Assembly (NCBI GenBank): GCA_946894095.1
Contig: OX335652.1
Coordinates: 20,421,001-20,485,000, forward strand
Direction of reading: 5' to 3'
Length of the DNA stretch: 64,000 nucleotides
Source of the DNA: Incurvaria masculella
Taxonomy: Eukaryota > Arthropoda > Insecta > Lepidoptera > Incurvariidae
Positions 52,223 through 63,829 of the stretch are shown piece by piece. Positions within the stretch are counted from its first letter, which is position 1, and every line of letters starts with the position of its first letter. A program made the translations under genes and the position numbers. The notes beneath the pieces were generated by a model, which made no database searches, was not told where the DNA came from, and saw only the letters and a list, made by a program, of their open reading frames with translations.

Positions 52223-52577
52223 ATATAGCGGAGACGCGATTTCGACCGCATGCCACTTCTCCTTCCTTTATCTTCAGTGGGTATAAGCCATCTCAGTTCA
52301 GTTGCATAAGAAAAACATTCATAATAACAACAACACGCCCCTCTCACGTCAAGACATTCCCTCGGCGCGTGAGATCATCACGATAATCAACGCCATAAAT
52401 CCTCGCGAGGTAACGCCGCGTGTTTTATCGTTGACGAGCGGTAGTCGAGTGCGAGCGCGCGGTACGTTGCGGAGGGGGGAGGTAAGCGCACGCGCAGCCT
52501 CCGCGGAGGGCGCGCGTCGCGTGCCCCGGACACGGAGCAAGCAAGGACGGTAGTGGCGATCGAAACTCATACGTACG
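52223..52577. other. GC-rich island, no gene
   Basis: 52430-52550 is CG-rich (GAGCGCGCGGTACG, GGGCGCGCGTCGCG) with mirror ORFs only (83 and 73 codons). Candidate regulatory island. Confidence 0.35.
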
Positions 52578-52880
52578 TCTCGGCAACGTAGCCAAGAATT
52601 AAAAGGGTCGTTACCCTATCAATTCCCCATGGGCGATAACTATTTACAAACTCTCAATGTTTACTAGCTTTTTGACATTTTAGATTCTTGTATATATTTT
52701 TGAAATCTACGTCTGTACGTTTTGATTTTTTTAAATATTGTCCTTTAGTGAAAATACAATCGATGACGATAACGCCGCCGCGCCGCCGCGCCGGCCAGAC
52801 AGTTAGCTACGAATTCCCACTACTGATGTTCTCCAGTTCAACGACACGTAAGAGTCCGTAAGAACTTCACAGGGCGCTTT
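52578..52880 (+). repeat. CGGCAACGTAGCC repeat, longest copy
   Basis: Contains CGGCAACGTAGCCAAG, GTCGTTACCCTATCAATTCC, an AT-rich middle, then CGCCGGCCAGACAG, TACGAATTC, AACGACACGTAAGA. Parts recur at 3285-3412 and 8865-9000. Class unknown. Confidence 0.55.
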
Positions 52881-52899
52881 TTGTTTCAAAGATCATTCG

Positions 52900-53345
52900 A
52901 TGCTACGTGTCGGAAAGCTTGAATTCGCTTTGAGGTCTGACTTCCCGCAAAATTTAAAGACCCGAATATATGACTTGTGCGTTCTCCCGGTTATGACGTA
53001 CGGGTGTGAAGCGTGGACTCTGATGGTCGCCGTTGTCCAAAGATTGAAAGTTGCCCAGCGAGCAATGGAGCGAGCCATGCTGGGAATATCGCTACGGGAT
53101 ATGGTGCGTAACGAGGCAGTCCGCCGACGTACCAAAGTAGTCGATATTGGATACCGGGTGCCTAAGCTCAAATGACAGTGGGCTCGTCACGTCAGCTGAA
53201 GAGACGACGACCGTTGGAGTAACCGTGTCCTACACTGGCGGCCGTGGACAGGAAAACGGAGTGTGGGAAGACCACCCGCCAAGTGGGACGACGACATCGA
53301 GTGCGTCGGCGGAAAACAGTATTTCCACTAACTCATGGACTTTCG
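52900..53345 (+). pseudogene. RTE-type LINE C-terminal pseudogene
   Basis: The frame from 52900 reads LKTRIYDLCVLPVMTYGCEA with WTLMV, then LKVAQRAMERAMLGISLRD and RNEAVRRRTKVVDI, which is the region after the RT in RTE-clade LINEs. After RVPKLK a TGA stop interrupts; QWARHVS and, in another frame, WRPWTGKRSVGRPPAKWDDD follow. The family continues WQWAGH-ARRxDGRW and GRPPxRWxDDI, so the order is right but the gene is broken. The catalytic RT part is absent. Confidence 0.9.
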
Positions 53346-53527
53346 ATCGCCACTCCCGTATTTCCATGCTCACTGGCCGGACACGAGACGCCACCCAGTA
53401 AGGTTCTCGTGTCTCGGAACAATGCCTTCCGTCCGCGGAGAGGCACCGATGCGCGATCGCTCTCGCATAATCTCGCGAATCTGCGGCGGGCCTTTTACAA
53501 AGAAACCTAGGTAGCAGTATTAATCCT

Positions 53528-53672
53528 GTCAGGGTTGATACCCTCGCATTGAATGTAATATGGGCGAAGCGGCAATGAAAATTGTATTTGCCATCCAGTT
53601 CAATTAAGCCGTGCAACTAAGAAAGGCCTGGCATGGCCTAGTCCCATGTCGTTTATTTCACTAATCATGACA
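53528..53672 (+). mobile_element. SINE body fragment
   Basis: GGGTTGATACCCTCGCATTG, GCGAAGCGGCAATGAAAATT, GCCATCCAGTTCAATTAAGC and GAAAGGCCTGGCATGGCC. Confidence 0.7.
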
Positions 53673-53989
53673 CTGTCTACATATGTTCCCTAAAAAATGT
53701 TACGAGAGCAGTTTAGTTGCAGCCGCACTCTGGTCGCAGGTCCTGGCATGAACATCGGAACATTTTGCGAATATGTACAAACATCATGCTTGCGGTCTAG
53801 TTCTCTCTTGGGCACTCATTCTGTCTTTAGGTCTCAAACCCGCTTGAATCTGCAAGTGAAAAGAAAAAAAATCTTCAACCATGCATCAAGCTTCGTATTT
53901 CGTTCGTGGCCCACGTCACTTGACATTCCTGGCGGCGAGGCGAGCGCCCCCACAATGGCGAGGTGTCCAGTAACAGTAAGCAAGCTGCA

Positions 53990-54200
53990 GGCCTATTCTT
54001 GGAATTCCGTGCTCAGGAGTCAGGAATCTTTCAGTTTATACAACCACTTCAACAGCTATCATTATAGCGCTGATTTCTTAATGGAAAACCTTGAATCAAT
54101 GAAGTACCGCGCTCCGGAATATTTCCGTCGGGCAATCGCTATAAAAGCTGTTTTCTCGATTGGACGATTTCTGATTCCTGAGCACGGAATGCCCTGAATT
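53990..54200. mobile_element. Palindromic MITE (GCAGGCCTATTC family) copy 3, diverged
   Basis: GCTGCAGGCCTATTCTTGGA, ATTCCGTGCTCAGGAGTCAG at the left and GATTTCTGATTCCTGAGCAC, GGAATGCCCTGAATTGG at the right. The middle is changed. The 166-codon ORF running through it is chance. Confidence 0.7.
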
Positions 54201-54424
54201 GGTACGCTGGCCACTCGCTCACGCACGTGCCTGTGCTTATCTTGCGCGCGCGCATGTTTTAGCATGAAAGCTCCTATTCCTATGATTAGAAGAGCTGGCG
54301 CGACGTTTGTTTTGCAGCTAAGTGCTACCTAAAGGCTTCCGTATTATCTTTACGGTGCTCAGTGCGCCACCGTTATGAAATGTTGCGGTATTGTCTTAGT
54401 AAACTCACACGTAAAAGGAAATGG

Positions 54425-54709
54425 TTTTTAGGGTTCCGTACCCAAAGAGTGAAAACGGAACCCTATTACTAAGCCTCCGCTGTCCGTCCGTCCGTTCGTC
54501 TGTCACAGGGCTGTATCTCATGAACCGCAATAGGCAGGCATCTGAAATTTTCACAAAGTGTGTATTTATTTTGCCGCTATAACAACAAATAGGTAAAATA
54601 AAAAAATAATAAAAATTAAAGGGGGGCTCCATACAAAAATCGAGATTTTTTGGTGTTGATGGTACGGAACCCTTTGTGTGCGAGTCCGACTCGCACTTGG
54701 CCGGTTTTT
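54425..54709 (-). mobile_element. HINE/MINE-like repeat copy 11
   Basis: TTTTAGGGTTCCGTACCCAA to GCGAGTCCGACTCGCACTTG and GCCGGTTTTT. Short TCCGTCCGTCCG array. Confidence 0.9.
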
Positions 54710-54828
54710 AAACATTCGAGCGCACAATACAAAAATAATGGTACCTACTTCGTTGTTACTCACTGCAGTTCGCTTGTACCGAATTTGTGTTTCATTGCAA
54801 TTGATGAACCATCAAGCCATGAACCTGT

Positions 54829-55205
54829 CAGCCTCGGTAGCTCAGTGTGCGACGCCTTGCGATTTGATAAGCTGGGGAAGCACCTCTGAGCGCGGTTAGG
54901 TTCTGGATGGGTAACCATTTTTAACCGTTGAGGCTGGCCGTGGTTCGGATTCCACGTAAAACTGTAGGTCCCCTTCCTTACTTACTAGGTGGTACGGGTT
55001 AATCCCGCTCGGGTTGGTACCATCGCATTGAATAAACGATGGTCGAAAAGGCAATGAAAAATTGCCCTTGTTTTCCGTCCAGTTCAATGTAGCTGAGCAA
55101 TATAAGGAAGGCCCTGGCATGGCACCTAGTTCCCAAGTGGTGTGTTAGGCTAATATCGGACAGTCAGTTCAGAATTAGCCATCCATGTCCAATTACATAA
55201 AAAAA
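54829..55205 (+). mobile_element. 5S-headed SINE, second subfamily, full length
   Basis: CAGCCTCGGTAGCTCAGTGT begins the head and GAGGCTGG ends it (54829-54937). GAGCGCGGTTAGGTTCTGGA then TGGGTAACCA matches the 5S C-box region (GCGCGGTTAGTACTTGGATGGGTGACC in 5S, from memory). TAGCTCAGTG is also A-box-like. Then the shared body to ATGTCCAATTACATAAAAAA. Confidence 0.85.
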
Positions 55206-55236
55206 CTCCCGACTGCATTAAAGTAGATGGTAAATG

Positions 55237-55402
55237 CGGGCATTATTTTCATTGCCGCTTCGCTTCGATGGTACGTAAGGTTTACCCCCTACCTACAGCT
55301 TTACGTGGAATCTGAACCACGGCCAGCTTCAACGGCCGAAAACGGGTACCCATCCATAACCCAACCGCGCCCGCAAGGCGTCGCACCACTAGGTTACCGC
55401 GT
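55237..55402 (-). mobile_element. 5S-headed SINE, 5' part, minus strand
   Basis: Reverse complement: CGCGGTAACCTAGTGGTGCG, ACGCCTTGCGGGCGCGGTTG, GGTTATGGATGGGTACCCG, TTGAAGCTGGCCGTGGTTCA and CGTAAAGCTGTAGGTAGG. Same subfamily as 54829. Confidence 0.75.
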
Positions 55403-55588
55403 TCAACATGAAAATACCGTTATTTGTTTGTCAGCAAAACAAAAACTAACGGCATGTTCATGTCCAGAACGAATCGCGCTCTCTGCTCTGTGGAGTCTGC
55501 GAGTGTGGACGGTGCGGTGAGCGACAAACCGCAGACGCGATCTGCAAAGTGGTCTGACCGCACTCGCTCTCGCTCGCTCACGCCAACT

Positions 55589-55822
55589 GGGGGTCCATTC
55601 AGAGCAAGAGTGAGTTCGAGTTCGGGAGTGAGTTAACCTAAAAATAGCTGGGAAATATATTATTATTTAAGTAACGGAACCGTTATTTATACTTCCAACG
55701 GATTTACGGGACAAACCAGATTTTTCCCTAACTGTAATGATGTTCTAGAAGTGTGGAAACATTAACTATTTAAAAAAGTGAGTGGCGAATTCGAACTCAC
55801 TCTTACTCTGAATGGACCCCCT
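55589..55822 (+). mobile_element. Long-TIR MITE (GGGTCCATTCAG family) copy 1
   Basis: GGGTCCATTCAGAGCAAGAG and TGAGTTCGA at the left; TCGAACTCACTC and TTACTCTGAATGGACCC at the right. The inside is AT-rich with ATTTACGGGACAAACC and AACATTAACTATTTAAAAAA. Non-coding. Confidence 0.85.
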
Positions 55823-55933
55823 TCTTATTGTGCAAACATTTTGCTTTTATTCAGTTATCGCTTTGACCACATCCGCATTTTTAGAAATTGTCCATTTTGT
55901 TTTTGGTTCTTTTGAACAGCATCTCGTATCTCC

Positions 55934-56306
55934 CGGCTCACCGCTCTTGGAAATACCGATGGATGATGAGCGCGGGGACTTGCCTTCTATCCCCGAGTTC
56001 GTGCGCTTTATTTCTCTTTCTGAGTTGGATACTTGCATTTTGTCATAAATGCGAGAATTGTTTGTAATCCAAGTAAAACTATAGGGCCCCTTCCCCTGGT
56101 GGTAGGGTTGAGTCCACCCAGGTTGGTACTATCGTATCGAATGAAAAGATGGTAATAGTGGTCTGTGTTGTCCATCCAGTTCAATGTAACCGTAATCATA
56201 ATGGGAAGGCCCTGGCATGGCAACTAATTCCTTCGGCAATGCGGTTTCTTGGGCTAATATGATTGGTGTGGTAATACCCATCCCTGTCCAGTTACATAAA
56301 AAAAAT
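55934..56306 (+). mobile_element. tRNA-headed-class SINE, degraded head
   Basis: GAGCGCGGGGACTTGCCTTC, CCCGAGTTCGTGCGC, TCTGAGTTGGATACTTGCAT, AAAACTATAGGGCCCCTTCC, ATCGTATCGAATGAAAAGAT, GCATGGCAACTAATTCCTTC, and CCTGTCCAGTTACATAAAAA. Confidence 0.85.
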
Positions 56307-59300
56307 ATTTGCATACAACATTTCAGTATATCGATCGATACTTCGGCAGCGTGGCCAGTACATGTTTTCTTCACACATGATGGTTCAAGTGAGAAGAAAT
56401 GGATCCTTGACCCATTCCCAGCAAAAAACCTTTACCTAAAATGAAGTACTAATAAAGTTAAAAATGAATTTAATGAGGTAAGCATAAACTAAAGCAGGAT
56501 GATTGAATGAAAAACAGGTGAAAACCAAAGATGAATCTCTCAAAATGTTACGACACCAGTATCGCAGCAGCCGCTGGTTCTGTGATGTGACATTGCCATG
56601 GGATATTTTTCTGATCGTAATTACATTTACGGTGTCACTAGTGATTTTTTTACCCGTTCAACAAAATTTGTCCACCTATTTCTGTCCAAATATGCCAAGC
56701 AATATATTTTTAACGCCCGAAGAATCGCTGAGAGAAGATCGCGCCGCCCCGTTATTTAAACGAAAATTTCAAATGAGCAAAAAAACTCATGTAGTCGATT
56801 TGGGCTTTGCTGGGCAATGCTCAGAAATTTAAAATGCGAGGCTGCCGCCAGTTGGCCTGCGTCAGTTAACACCTATAATTCATCCGTCGAATGAATGTAT
56901 TTCAAGCAAGCTAGATATTGTGTTGGAAACACTAGCATTTTCCATTACATCAGCACCCTCGTTGGATGTATTTACGTTTAGCTTAACTTTTTGTAGCTCG
57001 TTATCATCTATTACTGCCACGAGAAAGTTTGGACCGGCGCCGTCAGTTTAGCATGCGACGTCGTAATGTTAGTAGGCAGCGTGTAATGTAGTGTTCATTA
57101 CATCATTAGCCTACGGAGTCGGTGGTAATTTGTCGTCATTATCTCAAAGTAAAACGATCATTTCCTCGAGCGCTGTGGAGTCGAGCACGCGGTGGCGGCG
57201 GCAGGCGGCGCGGCGTGTCGCAAGCGGGCCCGCTCCGCGAGAATCTCGTTACATTTGCCGCACGTCAATATTCTTTAGATAATATCATATCCTTTTCTGG
57301 AGCCTTTTGTCAGCCTTTCGTCTTTTAGAGTTTGTCGTTATACGACTCGTATATATATATAACCAACATTTCGTTTCTTCCAAGAGTTTTTGTGCGGGTG
57401 TCCAAAGTAGTTTTATAATGATTACTTAACTTATTTTCAATCTTTTTTTTCTCTTCATTTATTAAAAATAACTTTATTGAATCAAAAGATGTATACAGTA
57501 TGAAAAAAAAACAAAATAATCCCTAAACACAATAAAACCAGCAACTTACTAAGCTAAACCAATAACTTAGAACAATCTTTTAATTTGAGTGTTACATTAA
57601 TGACAATTTCGCAACGGCGGCCATGGGAATTAAGAATGAGAGGAGCATAGCAAATTTTAATATCCATAATTTCTTACAGATAAAAAAATCGCAATCCTGT
57701 TCAGAGAAATGCCCAGACTAAACATTTTATTGAATATGTATTTCGAAATCTGATGATAGTTGGAAAAACCTTAAATTCATTCCAATATTTATTTGGAAAA
57801 CGAGTAGTGAATCTGTTGCAGAAATATTGTCAAAGCTACCATGGCTTATAAATCTTCCTAGTGAATACTGTTTCTCGTACTTTCTATTACCGATAAACTT
57901 GATCTTGCCTAACCTAACTGTATTCATTGAAATTACAATATAATAAGTGATATTGTAAGAATCGACATTAATCCGGGAAATTATAAGTTCACTAGTGAGA
58001 TATAAGATAACGGCGTTGACAATATCACCGACAATTCCATTATATTTGTGGTTTCTTTCATTGCTTAGGAGTGTTTGGAGAGTAGTACAGTTATTCCAAC
58101 AGTCTCGCATCGCACGAGTCGTTAAAACAAGAGCACTGTTAATACATCTACCTCCCTGCCTCGCCCCTAGCCTCCTGCCGCGCCCGCGACAGTACATTAG
58201 ACTACTTCTCAAATATTTGATTCAGTCCAGTGTCCGTGTTGGCTCTCTCGGCGTCCAACGAGAGCGGACATTCGACAATTTCTGACGAATTAACTTTCCC
58301 GGACGTCAACAATGCTCTGTTGACTCGAGGTTCTGTGAATTTGCTGGCGACATTAAACTGGCAACTGCGACATTCCGACCAGTTCCTTGCTTTATCAAAT
58401 GTACTTACTTTTTCCAGGTAGATTCTTGAAAAGCTGTTTGAGGTTCCATATGCTTAAAACGATTTAATTTTTAAGTTTCTTCATGCACAATGGATGAACG
58501 ACCAATTGTCGACACTACTGATAAGATGTGCCATGTATGTTCCGAAATATGACATACCTACACTACACACATGTAAATGGTCTCATTGTAGTTCTTTCCG
58601 TACATATCGTTACAGAGATATTCCACGAAAAACTGTAGGTCTCTTTTCTTACTTAGAGTCAATTCCCCCGTCTAGATACCATCTCATCGAGGTACAGAAC
58701 ATACAAACAAAGGATGCACATTCCAGTTACAGGCAAACACAGCTTGTATGCGAAAGATCTAAATTCGTGGAAAATACGTAAACACAAAAATACGATATTA
58801 TAACGAACAATTACAATACCAAAAGCACCAAAGACAAAAACCATTGTTTTCAAGATAATGTGGAAAATATGTCCCACAATATAAAATTCTAGTTGAGAGC
58901 GAGAAAAAATAGCATCATAAAAACGGTCACCGAGGTTTTAACGATAACTTGATATTAATTGACACACGTAGGTGCAAATGTTTGACCCTGATACTCTCCA
59001 CTGAGTCCACGAAAACATTCATTTGCAGTTAACAAAAAAAACATATTATTTACATAGTTATTACTTAAAGCACCAGATATATTCTGACTCGCTCGATTAT
59101 ACGAGTAGGCCAATTCTGGGAATTCAGAGTTGGTGAATCTCATGTATTCTCAGGAGATCTCAATCCTCTCAATACTTTGGTATGTGTCACACGGAATGAG
59201 TGACACTAATTACAAAAAAATACATGTCAATTTCCACAATCGATCCGTAAATGCACCATAATAAGTCGGAAGTTATTTACCGATTCAGTAAGGATTCAGG

Positions 59301-59503
59301 AGTGTGCATTCCGTATGTAAACGAACTTTCGCAAAAATTGATCTCCAGCTCTCTCGCCGGACGGATGTTGCCAGACGAACTCATTAAGCTTAATAACCTT
59401 TTAGAGCGATTAACACGGAAAGAGGTGTTTGGAAGATCATTCGAGATGCAATTATAGGTTCACCGCGCTCATTAGAGCCGCGCGTACGGCCGTACGGTGG
59501 CGA
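56307..59503. other. Long stretch without a recognised gene
   Basis: ORFs noted but not called: 109 codons at 56503-56832, which has a hydrophobic stretch IFLIVITFTVSLVIFLPV but no family; and 161 codons on the minus strand at 57727-58212, domainless. 57150-57240 is CG-rich. Nothing else is repeat-like by eye. Confidence 0.35.
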
Positions 59504-59745
59504 GGGGGTCCATTCAGGGCAAGAGTGAGTTCGAATTCGTCACTAAATATCAACTCACTTTTTTAAATAGTCAATGTTTCCACACTTCTTGAACATCATT
59601 ACGGTTAGGTAAAAATCGGGTCCGTCCCGTAAATACGTCGGAAGTATAAATACCGGCTCCGTTATTTAAATAATAATCTTTTTCCCAGCTATTTTTAGGT
59701 TAACTCACTCCCGAACTCGAACTCACTCTTACCTGAATGGGTCCC
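59504..59745 (-). mobile_element. Long-TIR MITE (GGGTCCATTCAG family) copy 2, inverted
   Basis: GGGGTCCATTCAGGGCAAGA at the left and TCTTACCTGAATGGGTCCC at the right. The interior is the reverse complement of copy 1 (ATAGTCAATGTTTCCACACT, CCGTTATTTAAATAATAAT, AGCTATTTTTAGGTTAACTC). Confidence 0.85.
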
Positions 59746-59878
59746 TACGCTCCCCGCTTGCTGCTAGGTACTCGTCCTGCTGCCACGTGCTGCTCTATTT
59801 CAATACGAACGGTAGCACGATTTTACAGTGTGATCATAAATCATTGACCGATATTCATGCACTCATAGATTGTGGTAT

Positions 59879-60412
59879 TTTAGGTTGGAACACACAACAT
59901 CATTGGCAGGCACGGTACAAAACCGTGCTTTTGCGCTCTAGGACCTTCTATGTTTCAAAGAAAAAGATAGGCTCCGTGATGAGGAGGATGCAACATTTCC
60001 ACAAAGCAAGCAATGCGCATGTTTGATTTGGGGTAGATTTACAAAAAATTTCAATTACAAAACGTCTTCTAGCTAAAAGTAAACCAATACCGCTGTAGTA
60101 AAAAATCTAAAAAAAACTTAATTTATTATAAATTTTCATGAAACAAGCTATGTCTGATGACTAATCTTTTTAAGATGTATAGATTTTATCGTTGAGTAAT
60201 CCACCTCCAAAGTTATTGTATAAAACACGCGAAAAATTCGAACGTTCAGACCTTATAACTTAGAAACCAAACACAATTGTACTACAATGCCAACGGTCAT
60301 CAGACATCTAGTTCGATCAAATAAAGTTATTTTGAACAAAATTTTGGATCTCTGACAAGAAATATGGGCGTGATCTTCTTTCCCCGTTTGCATGGAGAGT
60401 TGAGCGGGATTA
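59879..60412 (-). mobile_element. TTAA-type MITE copy 3, ends decayed
   Basis: Reverse orientation. CACGGTACAAAACCGTG hairpin, GAGGAGGATGCAACAT, CATCAGACATCTAGTTCGAT, ATGGGCGTGATCTTCTTTCC. It has the uninterrupted ACTTTGGAGG-GATTAC stretch that is broken in copy 1. Terminal TTAA not intact. Confidence 0.8.
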
Positions 60413-60430
60413 TAATGGACGCTTCAGTTT

Positions 60431-60678
60431 AAAAAAACCGGCCAAGTGCGAGTCGTACTCGCAAACGAAGGGTTCCGTATCATGGTACCCGATTTAACAC
60501 CAAAAAATCTCATTTTTTTATTTTATCTATTTAGAGCGACACACTCTGTGAAAATTTCAGCTGCCTACCTATTACGGTTCATGAGATACAGCCCTGTGAC
60601 AGACGGACGGACGGATGGACGAACGGAGGCTTAGTAATAGGGTTCCGTTGGCAACGTTTGGGTACAGAACCCTAAAAA
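60431..60678 (+). mobile_element. HINE/MINE-like repeat copy 12
   Basis: AAAAACCGGCCAAGTGCGAG, GTTCCGTATC, AAATTTCAGCTGCCTACC, ACGGACGGACGGATGGACGA and GGGTACAGAACCCTAAAAA. Confidence 0.9.
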
Positions 60679-62869
60679 CGAAATCAGCAAACAGCGTGCA
60701 GCAAAGCAGACGACAGAAAAAAATGAAAATCTAATAATCTAATCTAGCTAACGCAACTTGGCGCAGGCAGACCGACACATTTAGCATCAGAAGGTTGGTC
60801 GCTAACCGGTGAACCCAGATCCAGCCATATACCCTATCGTGACTAAAAATATCGTGGCCTCCCGGAATATAACACTTATCTACCATTGTCATTGCTTCTG
60901 AGAGACTGCGCGAATTTGAGCATGCGATCGATTACAACATGACCTTGTGCGGTCTGCGCTGGTGTTATCGCATATCGTGGATGGGTATCGCATGGCAGAG
61001 CGAGCTTCGCCCGGAGCGAGGTCTCCTACTCAGCCTGGGCCAGCACAAAGTCGGCTCTGTCTGTGCGTTGGTATTTTTAATTCGTAAAAACTTAAACTTA
61101 GCAAAATCGTAACAAATAAAGAGCAAAACGTGTTACCATCGATAGCTTTGGTACGTCAATGCGTGTTACGAAATATTTTAATAGATCTTAAAAGTTTCCG
61201 TAATATTTGTGATATTACGAAGCCGCTGTTTGATTGACTACTGATTTCTTTAACTGGCTAATGTCACACCTACTTTCATGTAGGTGCACTGCTATAAACT
61301 TTCTTATTTTGCTAACAATACTTGTTTGTATTGCCGTTTCGAAGATATTTTGTTTAATGCAATAAATAGTTCATGATGTAACCTTAAGAGGATAATGAGG
61401 TGATCGAGTTCCAAACAGTGGCTCGTGCCTGTTTCCTCAGTCAAATTAAGAAATATTGTTCTGAAATTTTGCACATACGAAAACGTTTTTGCCCAAGCAC
61501 TTCGCTCAGTCAACTAGATCATTTGCGCTTACTTTGCTGATATATTTAATGGAGAGTGCGAAATTCTTATAAGCACAGTATACATTTCGAATATTATAAC
61601 AGTTACTTAAATAATAATCGACTTAAAATTAAGGACACATGTAATACTTACTTCATGAATACTGGTAGTGCAAGGTTCTACCAGAGCAGGGCCAGCAAGC
61701 AAACATTTCGCGGGCAGAGCATCTTCCAACCACTTCTGCCACCTGCGAATTCTCCTATAAAGTCTATCCGCCCATAATCGATGTCGTGGGAAAGAAAATG
61801 TCACAAAAATATAACCTATAATATTTCGTTTCATACTTTGTGCAGGTCAATGACCTTAATCTAACTGCATCATGAAGGACATCTTTCATCTCAAAACTCG
61901 TAACCTAGTCAGGAATTACGGTTTTGACTTTTTTAAGGTGAGGTCGCTTATGCGACATCTACAACAAGCTTTGAGTTATCATCCTCATTGGTACATTTTG
62001 AAAGGCGAAATATAATGTTTCGGCATTACGCGATGGAATCGGCGCCACGCGGCAACACGCCGCGCCACGCGCCGCAACACGTCGCGCAACGCCGCGCCAC
62101 ACCGTCCGCGACTCGGTGGGACAGCTTCGAGCCACACTTCTGAGGAACCTATCGGCATCAGCGGAATGTGAGCGGTGGATTGTTTCGACTAAATGACTGT
62201 GTCTCTATGTAGAGTTGAAGCACCGGCTGGGGCACAGATTAAAGCGACGTATAATTAAACGTCTGGGCTATTTCTACTATTTATCCCTACAGATTAATGG
62301 TTATCTATATGTATTTTGCAACGTTTACTCCACTTCCAAATTAAGTTTTCTTGAAAAGCGCGATATCATATACTATCATCACCGAATAGATCATGGCCAA
62401 TAGCGGATGTATGGCAAACGGTGCAAGAGCCTCATTGAACCGATCAAAATTTCCCAAAGAAATGTCTGGAAGGTGGAAGTTCTTTGACAGACCTAGTAAG
62501 ATGTAATACCTAGACCTACCCACTTCGCTTGTGCCTAAAGAATACCATATATTTTACTATCATTTTTGACTCTACGTGAATGTTGGAAATGGCGATGTTG
62601 TTTTTAATCTGCAGTAATTAATAAAAAATTGAGGAATCAAAACTCATTTTACGAGCAATCTAATGATGATATATTGAATCTGCAACATGAATACCATTGA
62701 GAGACTCTATGGAGGGCCGCGATGTTATTAAACAATTTAGTCTAGAAAATAGAAAAAGTTATCCAAGGTCTCTTCTTTAGACTCATACCATGTAAATCTG
62801 TACAGTTTTGGTAAAAGGATGTTAAGTCTAGTCTCTATCTAAATATTAAACATTTATCCTGAAAACAAA
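60679..62869. other. Long stretch without a recognised gene
   Basis: AT-rich unique sequence. 62035-62110 is a CG-rich simple run of CGCCGCGCCAC and CAACACG units. Short ORFs of 60-75 codons have no domain. Confidence 0.4.
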
Positions 62870-62870
62870 A

Positions 62871-63151
62871 AGGGTTCCGCACCCAAAGGGTGAAAACAGA
62901 ACCCTATTACTAAGCCTCTGCTGTCCGTCTGTCACAGGGCTGTATCTCATGAATCGTAATAGGTGCGCAGCTGAAATTTTCACAAAGTGTGTGCATTTAT
63001 CTTGCCACTATAACAACAAATAGGTAAAATTAAAAAATATTAAAAATTAAAGGGGGGGCCCGTACAAAAAACGTGATTGTTTTGTGTTAAATCTTGTACG
63101 ATGGTACGGAACCCTTGGTGTGCGAATCCGACTCGCACTTGGCCGGTTTTT
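62871..63151 (-). mobile_element. HINE/MINE-like repeat copy 13 (tandem with next)
   Basis: AGGGTTCCGCACCCAAAGGG to ATCCGACTCGCACTTGGCCG and GTTTTT. A shortened array (CCGTCTG) remains. Confidence 0.9.
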
Positions 63152-63461
63152 AGGGTTCCGTACCCAAAGGGTGAAAACGGAACCCTATTACTAAGCCTCC
63201 GCTGTCCGTCCGTCCGTCCGTCCGTCCGTCCGTCTGTCCGTCTGTCACAGGGCTGTATCTCAGTAACCGTAACAGATAAACAGCTGAAATTTTCACAGAG
63301 TGTGTATTTATTTTGCCGCTATAACAACAAATAGGTAAGATTAAGAAATAATTAAAATTAAAGGGGGTCCCCATACAAAAAACGTGATTTTTTTGTATAA
63401 ATTTTTTTGCGATGGTACGGAACCCTTCGTGTGCGAGTCCGACTCGCACTTGGCCGGTTTT
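63151..63461 (-). mobile_element. HINE/MINE-like repeat copy 14
   Basis: Begins TAGGGTTCCGTACCCAAAGG directly at the end of copy 13. Eight-unit CCGT array at 63204-63240. Ends GAGTCCGACTCGCACTTGGC and CGGTTT. Confidence 0.9.
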
Positions 63462-63829
63462 ATTTCTGTAACTCGATAGTGGTATGGAGTAACACCTACG
63501 ATCATGACGAGGATGAAGATATTTTCCGAACACATCACATAGAAACTAGGGACCATGCCAGAACCAAGAACGTTCAGAATATTCCTTATATTGTAGGGCT
63601 ACATTTTACCCGGAAAGGACTTATGTCGCCTCTTACGCTCACTTACTACGAACATTTGTAAAGGTTCCATATGACGCTAACCTCCAATATTTGGGTATAT
63701 TTTTATTTTATGTCAGCGTCGGTTAAGAATAAAAACCCGTAAAAAAATCGAAATATCAAAGTTTGGACCAACCAATCCAACGGTCATACCGTAAAACAGT
63801 TTTAATGAGTTGCTTATATTATTTAAAAA

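Noticed and set aside
52900..53175. Functional RTE protein
   Set aside because: Only the C-terminal part remains and a stop codon interrupts it.
53697..54197. 166-codon ORF
   Set aside because: Ends inside a palindromic MITE copy; no domain.
56503..56832. 109-codon ORF with a hydrophobic segment
   Set aside because: One possible membrane segment alone is weak evidence; no family or splice context seen.
57727..58212. 161-codon minus ORF
   Set aside because: No recognised family, mixed composition, opposing ORF in the same segment.
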